In this document: positions 1-9,367 of the stretch, piece by piece
Numbering within the stretch: the stretch's first letter is position 1
How the letters are laid out: each line of letters opens with the position of its first letter
Assembly: GCA_902596745.1 (NCBI GenBank)
Contig: CACJUZ010000001.1
Span: 186,001 to 250,000 of the forward strand
DNA length: 64,000 bases
Source of the DNA: an uncultured Pelagibacteraceae bacterium
GTDB lineage: Bacteria > Pseudomonadota > Alphaproteobacteria > Pelagibacterales > Pelagibacteraceae
Reading direction: 5' to 3'
The notes under the pieces: model-generated
What the model was told of the DNA's origin: nothing
The model's database searches: none
What the model saw: only the letters and a program-made list of their open reading frames with translations
Translations under genes and position numbers: made by a program

Positions 1-834
1 AAAAATAATAAATTAGACGAGGCCAATTATAGTAAAATATTACACCACCATCTTAAAAATGGCACTAATGGCGTTGTACCGGCTGGTACAACTGGCGAGT
101 CTCCAACTTTATCTCATATTGAACATAAAAAAGTAATTGAGATAGCAATTAAAGAATGTAAGGGTAAAATTCCAATTATAGCTGGTACTGGCTCTAATTC
201 TACTTCAGAAGCAATAGAACTTTCGAAACATGCAGAAAATGCTGGTGCAGACGGTCTACTCATTGTAACGCCATATTATAATAAACCAACTCAGGAAGGA
301 TTATACCAACATTATAAATCAATTAATGACAGCGTAGGTATTCCAATCATTATTTATAATATACCTTCTAGATCTGTTATTGATATGACAGTAGATACAA
401 TGGCAAGATTATATGAGTTAAAAAATATTAAAGGTGTAAAAGATGCTACAGGTGATTTAAACAGGGTATCTATGCAGCTTAACAAAATGGGAAAAGAGTT
501 TATCCAATTAACCGGAGAGGATGATAATGCACTGGAATTTAATAAAAGGGGAGGCGTTGGTTGTATAAGTGTTACCGCTAACGTTGCAACAAAACTTTGC
601 GCTGATTTTCATAAAGCCTCCTTGTCGAAAGACAATGAAACTGCACAATCGATTAATAATCTTTTGTCTCCATTACATAAAGCACTCTTCATTGAAAGCA
701 ATCCTTCACCGGTAAAATACGCTGCATCTCTTTTAAAGCTTTCTCCGGCAGAAGTAAGACTGCCATTAGTACAAGTAACTGAAAAAACAAAAAAAGAAGT
801 AGAAAAAGCGCTTAAATTTGCAAAACTACTCTAA
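1..834 (+). CDS. dapA: 4-hydroxy-tetrahydrodipicolinate synthase, 5'-truncated by window edge
   Basis: Frame 1 is open from base 1 ([42 protein letters not shown]...), joining the 385..834 [12 protein letters not shown] motif of the DapA family. Confidence 0.93.
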   Translation, partial: KNNKLDEANYSKILHHHLKNGTNGVVPAGTTGESPTLSHIEHKKVIEIAIKECKGKIPIIAGTGSNSTSEAIELSKHAENAGADGLLIVTPYYNKPTQEGLYQHYKSINDSVGIPIIIYNIPSRSVIDMTVDTMARLYELKNIKGVKDATGDLNRVSMQLNKMGKEFIQLTGEDDNALEFNKRGGVGCISVTANVATKLCADFHKASLSKDNETAQSINNLLSPLHKALFIESNPSPVKYAASLLKLSPAEVRLPLVQVTEKTKKEVEKALKFAKLL

Positions 835-1304
835 TGAAATCAAAAAATGTTTCTCAAAAAATCATTTGCTTAAACCGCAAAGCAAGTTTTAATTATTATT
901 TTAAAGAATTATATGAAGCTGGAATTGTATTAAAAGGTTCCGAAGTAAAATCATTACGAATTGGTAAAGGAAGTATAGCAGACTCTTATGCTGTAGACAT
1001 AGGGGGTGAAATATTTTTAATTAATTCGCATATTCCTTTGTATAAGCAATCCTCATACAATAATCATGATCCCAAAAGAGAGAGAAAATTACTACTGTCA
1101 AAAAAACAAATTAATACTCTAATTGGTAGAATTAATCAGGAAGGAATGACTATTGTACCAACAAAAATGTATTTTTATAAAGGTAAAGCAAAAATACAAG
1201 TAGCTGTAGGTAAAGGAAAAAAATTATACGATAAAAGATTAGTTAAGAAAAAAAGAGATTGGCAGAGAGAAAAAGCAAAAATATTTAGTAGAAAAAACAA
1301 ATGA
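834..1304 (+). CDS. smpB: SsrA-binding protein SmpB
   Basis: [29 protein letters not shown] and [16 protein letters not shown] are SmpB hallmarks. Confidence 0.96.
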   Translation: MKSKNVSQKIICLNRKASFNYYFKELYEAGIVLKGSEVKSLRIGKGSIADSYAVDIGGEIFLINSHIPLYKQSSYNNHDPKRERKLLLSKKQINTLIGRINQEGMTIVPTKMYFYKGKAKIQVAVGKGKKLYDKRLVKKKRDWQREKAKIFSRKNK

Positions 1305-1813
1305 TTTATTTAAATATAGGATCAAATCTTCCGTTAGAGGAGGGAGGTAGAGAAGAAAACATATTAAAGGCAATATCCTGCTTAAGAAAATTAAATTTAG
1401 ATTTGATAGAAATTTCAAGTTTTTATCAAACACCATCATATCCAAATAATTCAGATCCAAAATTTATAAATTTATGCATCAAATTAAAGAGTAACCTCAA
1501 TTCAAGCGAACTTCTCAACGAAATAAAAAAAATTGAAAAAAAACTTGGAAGAACACGGATTAAAAAGAATGAGCCTAGAACATGCGATATAGATATAATT
1601 GATTTTAACGGTGAAATTATTAAAAATGACGAATTAGAAACACCACACCCTAGGCTACATTTAAGAAATTTTGTAATTTACCCATTAAAAGAGATTGAAC
1701 CTAATTGGTATCATCCGATATTTAATAAAAATATAGATAGTTTTTTTCAAGAATTAGATAAAAATTCCCATAATGAGATTACAAGATTAGGCAAAAGTGA
1801 TATATTGAACTAA
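1301..1813 (+). CDS. folK: 2-amino-4-hydroxy-6-hydroxymethyldihydropteridine pyrophosphokinase
   Basis: YLNIGSNL...[10 protein letters not shown]...[10 protein letters not shown]...[20 protein letters not shown] motifs. Confidence 0.93.
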   Translation: MIYLNIGSNLPLEEGGREENILKAISCLRKLNLDLIEISSFYQTPSYPNNSDPKFINLCIKLKSNLNSSELLNEIKKIEKKLGRTRIKKNEPRTCDIDIIDFNGEIIKNDELETPHPRLHLRNFVIYPLKEIEPNWYHPIFNKNIDSFFQELDKNSHNEITRLGKSDILN

Positions 1814-3558
1814 TGATTAATAACAATGAATTGATAAATGAAATAAAGTCTTATAACAAATTTCTTAATCATGATTCATTAAACAAGGCATTTAAATTCG
1901 CAATAGATGCTCACAAAAATCAAAAAAGAGACGAGGGTGTTCCGTACATTATTCATCCAGTAGCCGTAGCAAAAATTTTAACAGATTTAAAACTTGATAG
2001 CGCTACTATTACGACTGGATTATTACATGACACAATTGAAGACACAAAGGTAACTTATGAAACAGTTAAAAAAGAATTCGGTGAAGAAGTTGCAAATTTA
2101 GTAGATGGAGTTACTAAAATTTCCGCCTTAGAGGACAAAGCTTCTAGCGAGTCAAAAGCAGAAAATTTTAGAAAATTAATTCTAGCTACTTCTAAAGATA
2201 TTCGTGTTTTACTTGTAAAATTAGCTGACAGATTACACAATATGAGAACAATCAAATTTGTTAAAGGCAAAGAAAAAATGGTACGAAAAGCAAAAGAGAC
2301 AATGGAAATTTACGCACCTTTAGCAGATAGGATGGGAATGAATAGGATAAGGGATGAGTTAGAAGATTTGTCATTTGAAATTTTAAATAAAGAAGCAAGA
2401 GATTTAATACAAGAAAGACTAAAATTTATTAAAAATAACAGAGATGATAATTTTAAAATTATTTCAGTAGAATTAATAAATCTCCTTAAAGATAATGGAG
2501 TTACCGCTAGAATAGCGGGAAGAGAAAAAACTCCTTTTTCAATATGGCGTAAAATGCAAAACAAAAAAATATCTTTGGAACAATTGACTGATATTGTAGG
2601 ATTCAGAATTTTACTAAATTCAGTTGAAGATTGTTACAAAACACTTGGTATATTACATTCTAAATATTCTGCAATTCCAGGAAAATTTAAAGACTATATT
2701 TCAACACCCAAAATAAATAAGTACAAATCAATACATACAGCTTTGATAGGTCCATACAAGCAAAGAATTGAAATACAGATAAGGACTCATGACATGCATG
2801 AATTTGCTGAAAGAGGTATCGCATCTCACTGGAAGTACAAATCTTCAGAAAAATTTTCCGAACTTTCCTGGAAAGAGTATGATTGGCTAAGAGATTTAGT
2901 TGAAATTATTGAAACAGGTAATAGTCCAGAACATTATTATGAATTTACAAAATTACAAATGTTTCAAGATAATGTTTTTTGTTTTACACCAAAAGGAGCT
3001 GTAATTAAATTACCTAAAAATGGAACTCCAATAGATTTTGCTTATGCGGTTCACACTAAAGTTGGTGATACAGCTATAGGATGTGAAATAAATGGTAAAG
3101 AAATGCCAGTTCAAACTATCCTCAAAAATGGAGACATGGTTAAAATTCTTACATCTTCGAGTGTTTCTCCATCTTTACATTGGTTGTCATCATCAAAGAC
3201 TGGAAAAGCACGTGCTTCAATAAGAAGATATTGGCAAGGTAGAAGCAGTAAAAAACAAGTTGAAGAAAAAGTTTACAATTCATCTTTAATAATTGATTTG
3301 CCTCATAATCCTGGTGTTTTAGGTGAAATTAGTACATTAATTGGCCTTAATAAAAGTAATATTGTGAACATTGAACTTCTAAAAAGAAAAGAGGATTATT
3401 TACAATTTTCTTTCGATATTCAGATTAAAGATTTGAAAAATTTTACAAACTTGATAAGTCAAATTAAGCAAAAAGATTATAAATTTAAAATAGTTAGACA
3501 TAAAAATAAAAAAAATGCTTTCTTACAAAGAATCTTTAAAAATTTTAAAAGAAGCTAA
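1813..3558 (+). CDS. spoT: Bifunctional (p)ppGpp synthetase/hydrolase (RSH family), compact form
   Basis: HD domain (GLLHDTIEDT), synthetase domain (GREKTPFSIWRKM, EIQIRTHDMHEFAERGIASHWKYK), TGS and a C-terminal ACT-like segment. Confidence 0.93.
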   Translation: MINNNELINEIKSYNKFLNHDSLNKAFKFAIDAHKNQKRDEGVPYIIHPVAVAKILTDLKLDSATITTGLLHDTIEDTKVTYETVKKEFGEEVANLVDGVTKISALEDKASSESKAENFRKLILATSKDIRVLLVKLADRLHNMRTIKFVKGKEKMVRKAKETMEIYAPLADRMGMNRIRDELEDLSFEILNKEARDLIQERLKFIKNNRDDNFKIISVELINLLKDNGVTARIAGREKTPFSIWRKMQNKKISLEQLTDIVGFRILLNSVEDCYKTLGILHSKYSAIPGKFKDYISTPKINKYKSIHTALIGPYKQRIEIQIRTHDMHEFAERGIASHWKYKSSEKFSELSWKEYDWLRDLVEIIETGNSPEHYYEFTKLQMFQDNVFCFTPKGAVIKLPKNGTPIDFAYAVHTKVGDTAIGCEINGKEMPVQTILKNGDMVKILTSSSVSPSLHWLSSSKTGKARASIRRYWQGRSSKKQVEEKVYNSSLIIDLPHNPGVLGEISTLIGLNKSNIVNIELLKRKEDYLQFSFDIQIKDLKNFTNLISQIKQKDYKFKIVRHKNKKNAFLQRIFKNFKRS

Positions 3559-4096
3559 TGCCCTTATAGAGGGACATTTTATATTATCTTCAGGATTACA
3601 CAGTCCACAATACGTTCAATGCGCTCAATTAATGAGCAAACCTGAGAAAGCAAAAAAACTTTGCGAGTCTCTATCAAAAAAAATTAATAATGAATTTAAA
3701 GAGTTTGATATTATTTTATCACCCGCCATGGGTGGCATAGTGATTGGTTATGAAATTGGGAGATTATTAAATAAAGAAACTATTTTTTCTGAGAGAGTAA
3801 ATGGAGTATTTAAACTTAGACGAGACTTTTCGATAAAAAGAGATCAAAAAGTACTTATTGTGGAAGATGTTATCACAACAGGAAAATCAAGTTTAGAATG
3901 TTCAAAATTAGTGTTGGATAACAAAGCAAATGTTGTTGGATACGCTTGTTTAATTGATCGGTCAAAAGGAAAATCATTACTAAAAGAAAAAATTGTTTCA
4001 CAAGTTGAAATAGACATTCCTACATACACTAAGAATAATTTACCAAACAACTTATCAGCTCTTAAAGCAGTAAAACCTGGAAGCAGGAATATTTAA
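3515..4096 (+). CDS. pyrE: Orotate phosphoribosyltransferase
   Basis: PRPP-binding motif VLIVEDVITTGKSS; GHFILSSGLHSPQYVQC. Confidence 0.92.
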   Translation: MLSYKESLKILKEANALIEGHFILSSGLHSPQYVQCAQLMSKPEKAKKLCESLSKKINNEFKEFDIILSPAMGGIVIGYEIGRLLNKETIFSERVNGVFKLRRDFSIKRDQKVLIVEDVITTGKSSLECSKLVLDNKANVVGYACLIDRSKGKSLLKEKIVSQVEIDIPTYTKNNLPNNLSALKAVKPGSRNI

Positions 4097-4818
4097 TGAG
4101 TAAAATCAGACTTGGAGTAAATATTGATCATGTTGCTACAGTTAGAAATGCAAGAGGTGAGTTATATCCAAGTCCTTTAAGAGCAGCTTTGTTAGCACAA
4201 AAAAGTGGTGCAGAATCTATAACAATACATTTAAGGGAAGACAGACGTCACATTAGAGAATTTGATCTAAAAGAAATTAAATCAAAACTAAAAATTCCAC
4301 TTAACTTAGAAATTGCTGCTACTCAAGAAATGCTTAATATAGCCTTAAAAAGCAAACCAGATTTTATATGTATTGTTCCAGAAAAAAGACAAGAACTTAC
4401 TACTGAAGGTGGTTTAAATTTGAAACACAGAAGAACATTTTTGATTAATTTAATAAAAAAACTTAAGAAAAATAAATTCAGAGTTAGTTTATTTATTGAA
4501 CCTAGTATCAAAGATATTAAAGACTCACAAAAATTAAATGCTGATTGCGTAGAAATACACACTGGAAGACTTTGTAATCTTATTAATGAAAATAAAAACT
4601 TTAATAAGGAACTTCAAAAAATAAAAAAAGCAACTATTTTAGGAAATAAATTAGGTTTGGAAGTGCATGCCGGACACGGACTTACATACAAATCTGCCAA
4701 GATATTAAGAAGAGTTTCAGGAATAAAAGAATTCAATATAGGACATTTTCTAATCGGAGAGTCAATTTTTGTTGGTTTAGCCAAAACGATAAAAAATTTT
4801 AGAAGGATTTTACGTTAA
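4096..4818 (+). CDS. pdxJ: Pyridoxine 5'-phosphate synthase
   Basis: RLGVNIDHVATVRNARG...ITIHLREDRRHI...VHAGHGL...EFNIGHFLIGES. Confidence 0.96.
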   Translation: MSKIRLGVNIDHVATVRNARGELYPSPLRAALLAQKSGAESITIHLREDRRHIREFDLKEIKSKLKIPLNLEIAATQEMLNIALKSKPDFICIVPEKRQELTTEGGLNLKHRRTFLINLIKKLKKNKFRVSLFIEPSIKDIKDSQKLNADCVEIHTGRLCNLINENKNFNKELQKIKKATILGNKLGLEVHAGHGLTYKSAKILRRVSGIKEFNIGHFLIGESIFVGLAKTIKNFRRILR

Positions 4819-5201
4819 TGAAGTTATTTGGTGTGGGAACTGATATTATACAAGTAAATAGATTAAAAAAATCTCTTAAAAATAAATTATTTTTATCAAG
4901 AATATTTAGTGAGGAGGAAATTACTCGGTGTAAAAAGACTAAAAAAAACTTAAATTGTTTTGCAAAAAGATTTGCTGCAAAAGAAGCATTCTCTAAAGCA
5001 TTAGGTACAGGAATATCTAATGGAATTAATTTTAACGAAATAATAGTTTTAAATGAAAAATCTGGTAAACCATACATAAAATTAAGCGATAAAACAAAAA
5101 AAGTTGTTGAGAAGAAACTTAAAAAGAAAAATTATAAAGTCTCTTTATCAATCGCTGATGAAAAAGATTATGCTGTTGCATTTGTTACAATTTCGATATG
5201 A
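4818..5201 (+). CDS. acpS: Holo-[acyl-carrier-protein] synthase
   Basis: GVGTDIIQVNRL...FAKRFAAKEAFSKALGTGI. Confidence 0.95.
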   Translation: MKLFGVGTDIIQVNRLKKSLKNKLFLSRIFSEEEITRCKKTKKNLNCFAKRFAAKEAFSKALGTGISNGINFNEIIVLNEKSGKPYIKLSDKTKKVVEKKLKKKNYKVSLSIADEKDYAVAFVTISI

Positions 5202-5935
5202 AAAATAAGGTTAAGAATATTATAATAGATAATATCAAAACTCTCATTTATGCAATGATTATTGCTGTTCTTTTGAGATCTTTATTATATCAACCTTTTT
5301 ATATCCCTTCGTCTTCAATGGAACCAACTCTTTTAGTAGGTGATAGACTATTTGTTTCAAAATTTGCTTATGGTTACAGCAAACATTCATTTCCATTTAG
5401 CCCACCAATTTACAATAAAAGAGTATTTTTTAATGAACCTCAAAGGGGAGACCTAGTTGTCTTTAAGACACCTTCCGATAATAGAACTGATTATATAAAA
5501 AGATTAATCGGTATACCTGGCGATACTCTTCAATTTAAAAATGGAGATATTTTTTTAAATAAAAAAAAAATTAAGAGAAAAGAAATTAATGAAAAAGTAA
5601 ATATTAGATGTGGTAAAATTAACTTACCTGTGAAACTTTACGAGGAAACATTACCAAATGGAGTAAAATATAAAGCTGTTTATAACAGTAATGGTACGCT
5701 TCAGAATACAGACGAGTATGTTGTACCAGAAAATTATTATTTTTTACTAGGGGATAATAGAGATTGTTCAAAAGATAGTAGATTTTTGTCTGAAGTTGGT
5801 TATGTAAATAAATTAAATCTAGTTGGAAAAGCACAATTAGTTTTTTTTTCTAACGATACTTTTCAAAGTAGTATTTTAAAATTTTGGAACTGGAAAGACT
5901 CATTAAGAATTAAAAGAACGTTTAAAAAATTATGA
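5198..5935 (+). CDS. lepB: Signal peptidase I
   Basis: PSSSMEPTLLVGDRLFVSKFAYG, GDLVVFKTP, YIKRLIGIPGD, LLGDNRDCSKDSR. Confidence 0.96.
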   Translation: MKNKVKNIIIDNIKTLIYAMIIAVLLRSLLYQPFYIPSSSMEPTLLVGDRLFVSKFAYGYSKHSFPFSPPIYNKRVFFNEPQRGDLVVFKTPSDNRTDYIKRLIGIPGDTLQFKNGDIFLNKKKIKRKEINEKVNIRCGKINLPVKLYEETLPNGVKYKAVYNSNGTLQNTDEYVVPENYYFLLGDNRDCSKDSRFLSEVGYVNKLNLVGKAQLVFFSNDTFQSSILKFWNWKDSLRIKRTFKKL

Positions 5936-6597
5936 TCAATACATTTAAAGAGTTAGAAGAAATAATAAAATACAAATTTAATTCAAGAGAAATATTAAAA
6001 CAAAGTTTAACTCATAAAAGTTTTGATGAGGTCTTAAATAATGAAAAACTTGAATTTTTAGGAGATAGGGTATTAGGATTAATAATATCAAAAAATTTAT
6101 TAAAAAAATATCCAAATGAAAAAGAGGGTATAATAGATAAAAAATATGCCAACTTGGTAAATAAAAAAATATGCGCTGAGATAGCAAAAAAAATTGATTT
6201 AAAAAGATTTATGTATTTAGGCTCTAGTTATAAAAAAAAGGACCAAAAATATGAAAAAATATCTGGAGATTGTCTTGAAGCTTTAATTGGAGCTATTTTT
6301 ATTGACGGATCTTTAAAAAATGCTGAAAAATTTATTTTAAATCATTGGGAGTCATCTTTAAAGCAGTCAGACTTTACATTTATTGACTCAAAAACAAAAC
6401 TACAAGAATATAGTCTTAAAAAGTATAAAAAACTTCCTACTTATACTTTATTAAAAACCTCAGGACCCCATCATAAACCAATCTTTAAAGTTACTGTAAA
6501 AACACCTAACTCTAAAAAAGTAACCGCAACAGGATTGTCTAAAAAAGAAGCCCAACAAAATGCTGCAAAAAAACTAATTGAAGATTTAGAATTATGA
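5932..6597 (+). CDS. rnc: Ribonuclease III
   Basis: NEKLEFLGDRVLGLI, GDCLEALIGAIFIDG and C-terminal dsRBD. Confidence 0.96.
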   Translation: MINTFKELEEIIKYKFNSREILKQSLTHKSFDEVLNNEKLEFLGDRVLGLIISKNLLKKYPNEKEGIIDKKYANLVNKKICAEIAKKIDLKRFMYLGSSYKKKDQKYEKISGDCLEALIGAIFIDGSLKNAEKFILNHWESSLKQSDFTFIDSKTKLQEYSLKKYKKLPTYTLLKTSGPHHKPIFKVTVKTPNSKKVTATGLSKKEAQQNAAKKLIEDLEL

Positions 6598-7262
6598 ATT
6601 GGGAAGATGAGGGGTACTTATTAAGTAAAAAAAAGTTTAGAGAAAATGCTGTTATAATAAGTGTGTTTACTCAAACTTATGGAAAAATAACAGGTATTAT
6701 TTATGGCGGCACTTCCAGAAAAATTAAGAATTATTTACAAATTGGAAATAAAATATTTGTAATACATAACTCTAAAAACCGTAATAAACTAGGTTACTTA
6801 AAAACAGAGATAATAGAAGCAATAAGTCCTCGATATTTTAATGATAAAAAAAGATCCTATGTCCTTTTATCAATAACTGATTTATTGAATTCTCTCTTAC
6901 CTGATGAAGAGTCATATAAAAATATATATTCATCTTTAAATAATTTAATTAACAATTTAGATGAGCATATGTGGCCATTTTTATATTCTTTCTGGGAGGT
7001 TAATCTTATAAAAGAATTAGGTTTTGGATTTAAAACAGAAAAAACAAATTCAACTAAAGAGATATTGTCTATCAATATTGATAATGTTTTATACAAGATT
7101 CCAAAATTTATAATAAATGAAGAAATGCCTGAAAATTACTCTAAAGAAATAATAATTCACGCTTTATCTTTTACAAGAAATTTAATGTTAAACAAATTCT
7201 ATCTACCAAATAATTTATATTTACCGAGATCTAGAGTAGTTTTTGAAAATTGTTTTTCTTAA
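6594..7262 (+). CDS. recO: DNA repair protein RecO
   Basis: NWEDEGYLLSKKKFRENAVIISVFTQTYGKITGIIYGG; position after rnc. Confidence 0.87.
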   Translation: MNWEDEGYLLSKKKFRENAVIISVFTQTYGKITGIIYGGTSRKIKNYLQIGNKIFVIHNSKNRNKLGYLKTEIIEAISPRYFNDKKRSYVLLSITDLLNSLLPDEESYKNIYSSLNNLINNLDEHMWPFLYSFWEVNLIKELGFGFKTEKTNSTKEILSINIDNVLYKIPKFIINEEMPENYSKEIIIHALSFTRNLMLNKFYLPNNLYLPRSRVVFENCFS

Positions 7263-8254
7263 ATTGATTTAATTCTTTTTGCAATATCTAAAGCAAAGTA
7301 GGTAACAATCGCGTTAGAACCAGCTCTTTTTAAACAAATTAAACTTTCATATATTGAGTCTTTATTTAAGTTTTTATTTTTGATTGCGTTGATAATCATG
7401 GAGTACTCTCCTGAAACTTGGTAAGAAAAAACAGGTACTTTAAAATTTTGCTTAATAAGGCTTATAATGTCTAGATATGGCATACCAGGCTTAACCATTA
7501 CAAAATCAGCTCCCTCTTTGATATCCAAACCGACTTCTCTAATCGCTTCGTTATAATTTCTTATATCCATCTGATACGTTTTTTTATCTCCTTTTAGTTT
7601 TTTTTTAGAGCCCACAGCATCTCTAAATGGACCATAAAAACTTGAAGCATACTTCACAGCATAAGATAGTATTTTAGTATCAACAAACTTATTTTTTTCT
7701 AAATATTTTCTAATTGATCCAATTCTACCATCCATCATATCAGACGGTGCAATAACATCTGATCCCATAGAAGCTTGTAATAAAGCTTGATTATTTAATA
7801 CATCAAGAGTCTTATCGTTGTCGATTTTACCATTAATAAGAATTCCATCATGCCCATGAGATGTATAAGGATCTAAAGCGACATCAGTCATTACTCCAAA
7901 TTTTTTATATTTTTTTTTTATTAATCTTAAACTCCTGCAAACTAAATTATTTTCATTTAAAGCCTCAAGTCCATTGTTATTTTTCTTTTTTTCAGGAGTG
8001 TAAGGAAATATAGCAATCATTGGAATTTTAAACCTTTCTGCTTGATCCAATATTTTAGATATTCTATCCAATGAATATCTTTTTACACCCGGCATACTTT
8101 TAATTTCTTCTATCTTATTATATCCATCTCTTATAAATATCGGTAAAATCAAATCATTAGCTGAAAGGTTACTTTCCGATATAAGTCTTCTTACCCAATC
8201 AGAGTTGCGAACTCTTCTCAATCTTGTTGATGGAAATTTGCCTAAAATCTTCAT
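7259..8254 (-). CDS. hemB: Delta-aminolevulinic acid dehydratase
   Basis: RLRRVRNSDWVRRLISE, VMTDVALDPYTSHGHDG, SDMMDGRIGSIR, MVKPGMPYLDII. Confidence 0.96.
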   Translation of the reverse strand: MKILGKFPSTRLRRVRNSDWVRRLISESNLSANDLILPIFIRDGYNKIEEIKSMPGVKRYSLDRISKILDQAERFKIPMIAIFPYTPEKKKNNNGLEALNENNLVCRSLRLIKKKYKKFGVMTDVALDPYTSHGHDGILINGKIDNDKTLDVLNNQALLQASMGSDVIAPSDMMDGRIGSIRKYLEKNKFVDTKILSYAVKYASSFYGPFRDAVGSKKKLKGDKKTYQMDIRNYNEAIREVGLDIKEGADFVMVKPGMPYLDIISLIKQNFKVPVFSYQVSGEYSMIINAIKNKNLNKDSIYESLICLKRAGSNAIVTYFALDIAKRIKSI

Positions 8255-8332
8255 TTTTTAAATTAAAGTATTATTATTTATGCGACAAATATATTATTAT
8301 ACCTTATAAGCAAAGTAATTTATTAAATATTT

Positions 8333-8929
8333 ATGTCTAACACAGCTACATTTAAAGACTTTTACCAAGTTCCTAATCTTTCTTTTAATATAAATAAGTT
8401 AAGAGAAGATCTTAGTAAAATATTAAAAAAATCTAAATATCAAACACTGGGTATTACTAATTTTGCCGCTATTCCAATGAATCAAATTCCAGGCGATGAA
8501 AATTCTATACAAGGTCATAATGTAAGAGGAATATATTGGACAAAACCGGACGAGTCAGGAAAAGAAGTAGCGAGAGACAAACCAATTAATGAGTCTAAAT
8601 ATACGGAATTAACAAATGATTTTAAAAATACTTATTTTGAAGAAGTATACAAAATTTTAAGCTCAAAATTTAAACTTGGGAGAGTCAGATTATTGCTTAA
8701 GGAACCGAGGTCCACACTTAGCTGGCACAAAGATCCTGAACCAAGATTACATATCCCAATAATAACTAATCCTGGATGTAAAATGGTTATCGAAGATGTT
8801 GCAAAGCATATGCCAGCTGATGGTAAAGTTTGGATAACTAATAACACTAGATACCACAATTTTTTTAATGGTGGCGAACAAAATAGAATCCATATCGTTG
8901 CCTGTATGTTGGAAAATAGATTCAATTAA
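8333..8929 (+). CDS. Aspartyl/asparaginyl beta-hydroxylase-like 2-oxoglutarate/Fe(II) oxygenase family protein
   Basis: HxD (SWHKDPEPRLHIPI) and distal basic/His motif (NTRYHNFFNGGEQNRIHIVAC). Confidence 0.65.
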   Translation: MSNTATFKDFYQVPNLSFNINKLREDLSKILKKSKYQTLGITNFAAIPMNQIPGDENSIQGHNVRGIYWTKPDESGKEVARDKPINESKYTELTNDFKNTYFEEVYKILSSKFKLGRVRLLLKEPRSTLSWHKDPEPRLHIPIITNPGCKMVIEDVAKHMPADGKVWITNNTRYHNFFNGGEQNRIHIVACMLENRFN

Positions 8930-9367
8930 TTGAAGTCAATATTTAAAAAAATCTGTATTTCCTCTGATCACGCTGGATACGAAGTAAAAGAGTTTATAAA
9001 AGAACTTATTATAAAATCAAAGATATCAATAATTGATTTAGGCCCATTTGTAAAAAAATCAGTCGATTATCCAGACTTTGCAAAAAAGGTTTCTTATAGA
9101 ATATCAAAAAAAAAGAGCGATATTGGTATATTAGTATGCGGCTCTGGGACTGGCATGGCTATTTCTGCTAATAAAACAAGAGGAATAAGGGCAGCAGTAG
9201 GATATAATTTAAAATCTACTCAATTGTCTCGTCAACATAATAATGCTAATATATTATGTTTAGGATCTAGATTAACAAAAAAAAAGGATATAAAGAAGAT
9301 CGTATCAACTTTTTTGAAGACAGAATTTGAAGGCGGAAGACATAACAGAAGGATAAAAAAAATATAA
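8930..9367 (+). CDS. rpiB: Ribose 5-phosphate isomerase B (TTG start)
   Basis: SSDHAGYEVKEFI, SVDYPDFA, GILVCGSGTGMAISANK, SRQHNNANILCLGSR. Confidence 0.93.
   Translation: MKSIFKKICISSDHAGYEVKEFIKELIIKSKISIIDLGPFVKKSVDYPDFAKKVSYRISKKKSDIGILVCGSGTGMAISANKTRGIRAAVGYNLKSTQLSRQHNNANILCLGSRLTKKKDIKKIVSTFLKTEFEGGRHNRRIKKI

Noticed and set aside
1239-1460. Short antisense ORFs in the track (e.g. 1239..1460, 2055..2270, 4323..4562, 24557..24835, 43147..43419)
   Set aside because: Opposite strongly recognised genes, composition looks like AT-rich antisense reading, no family signal.
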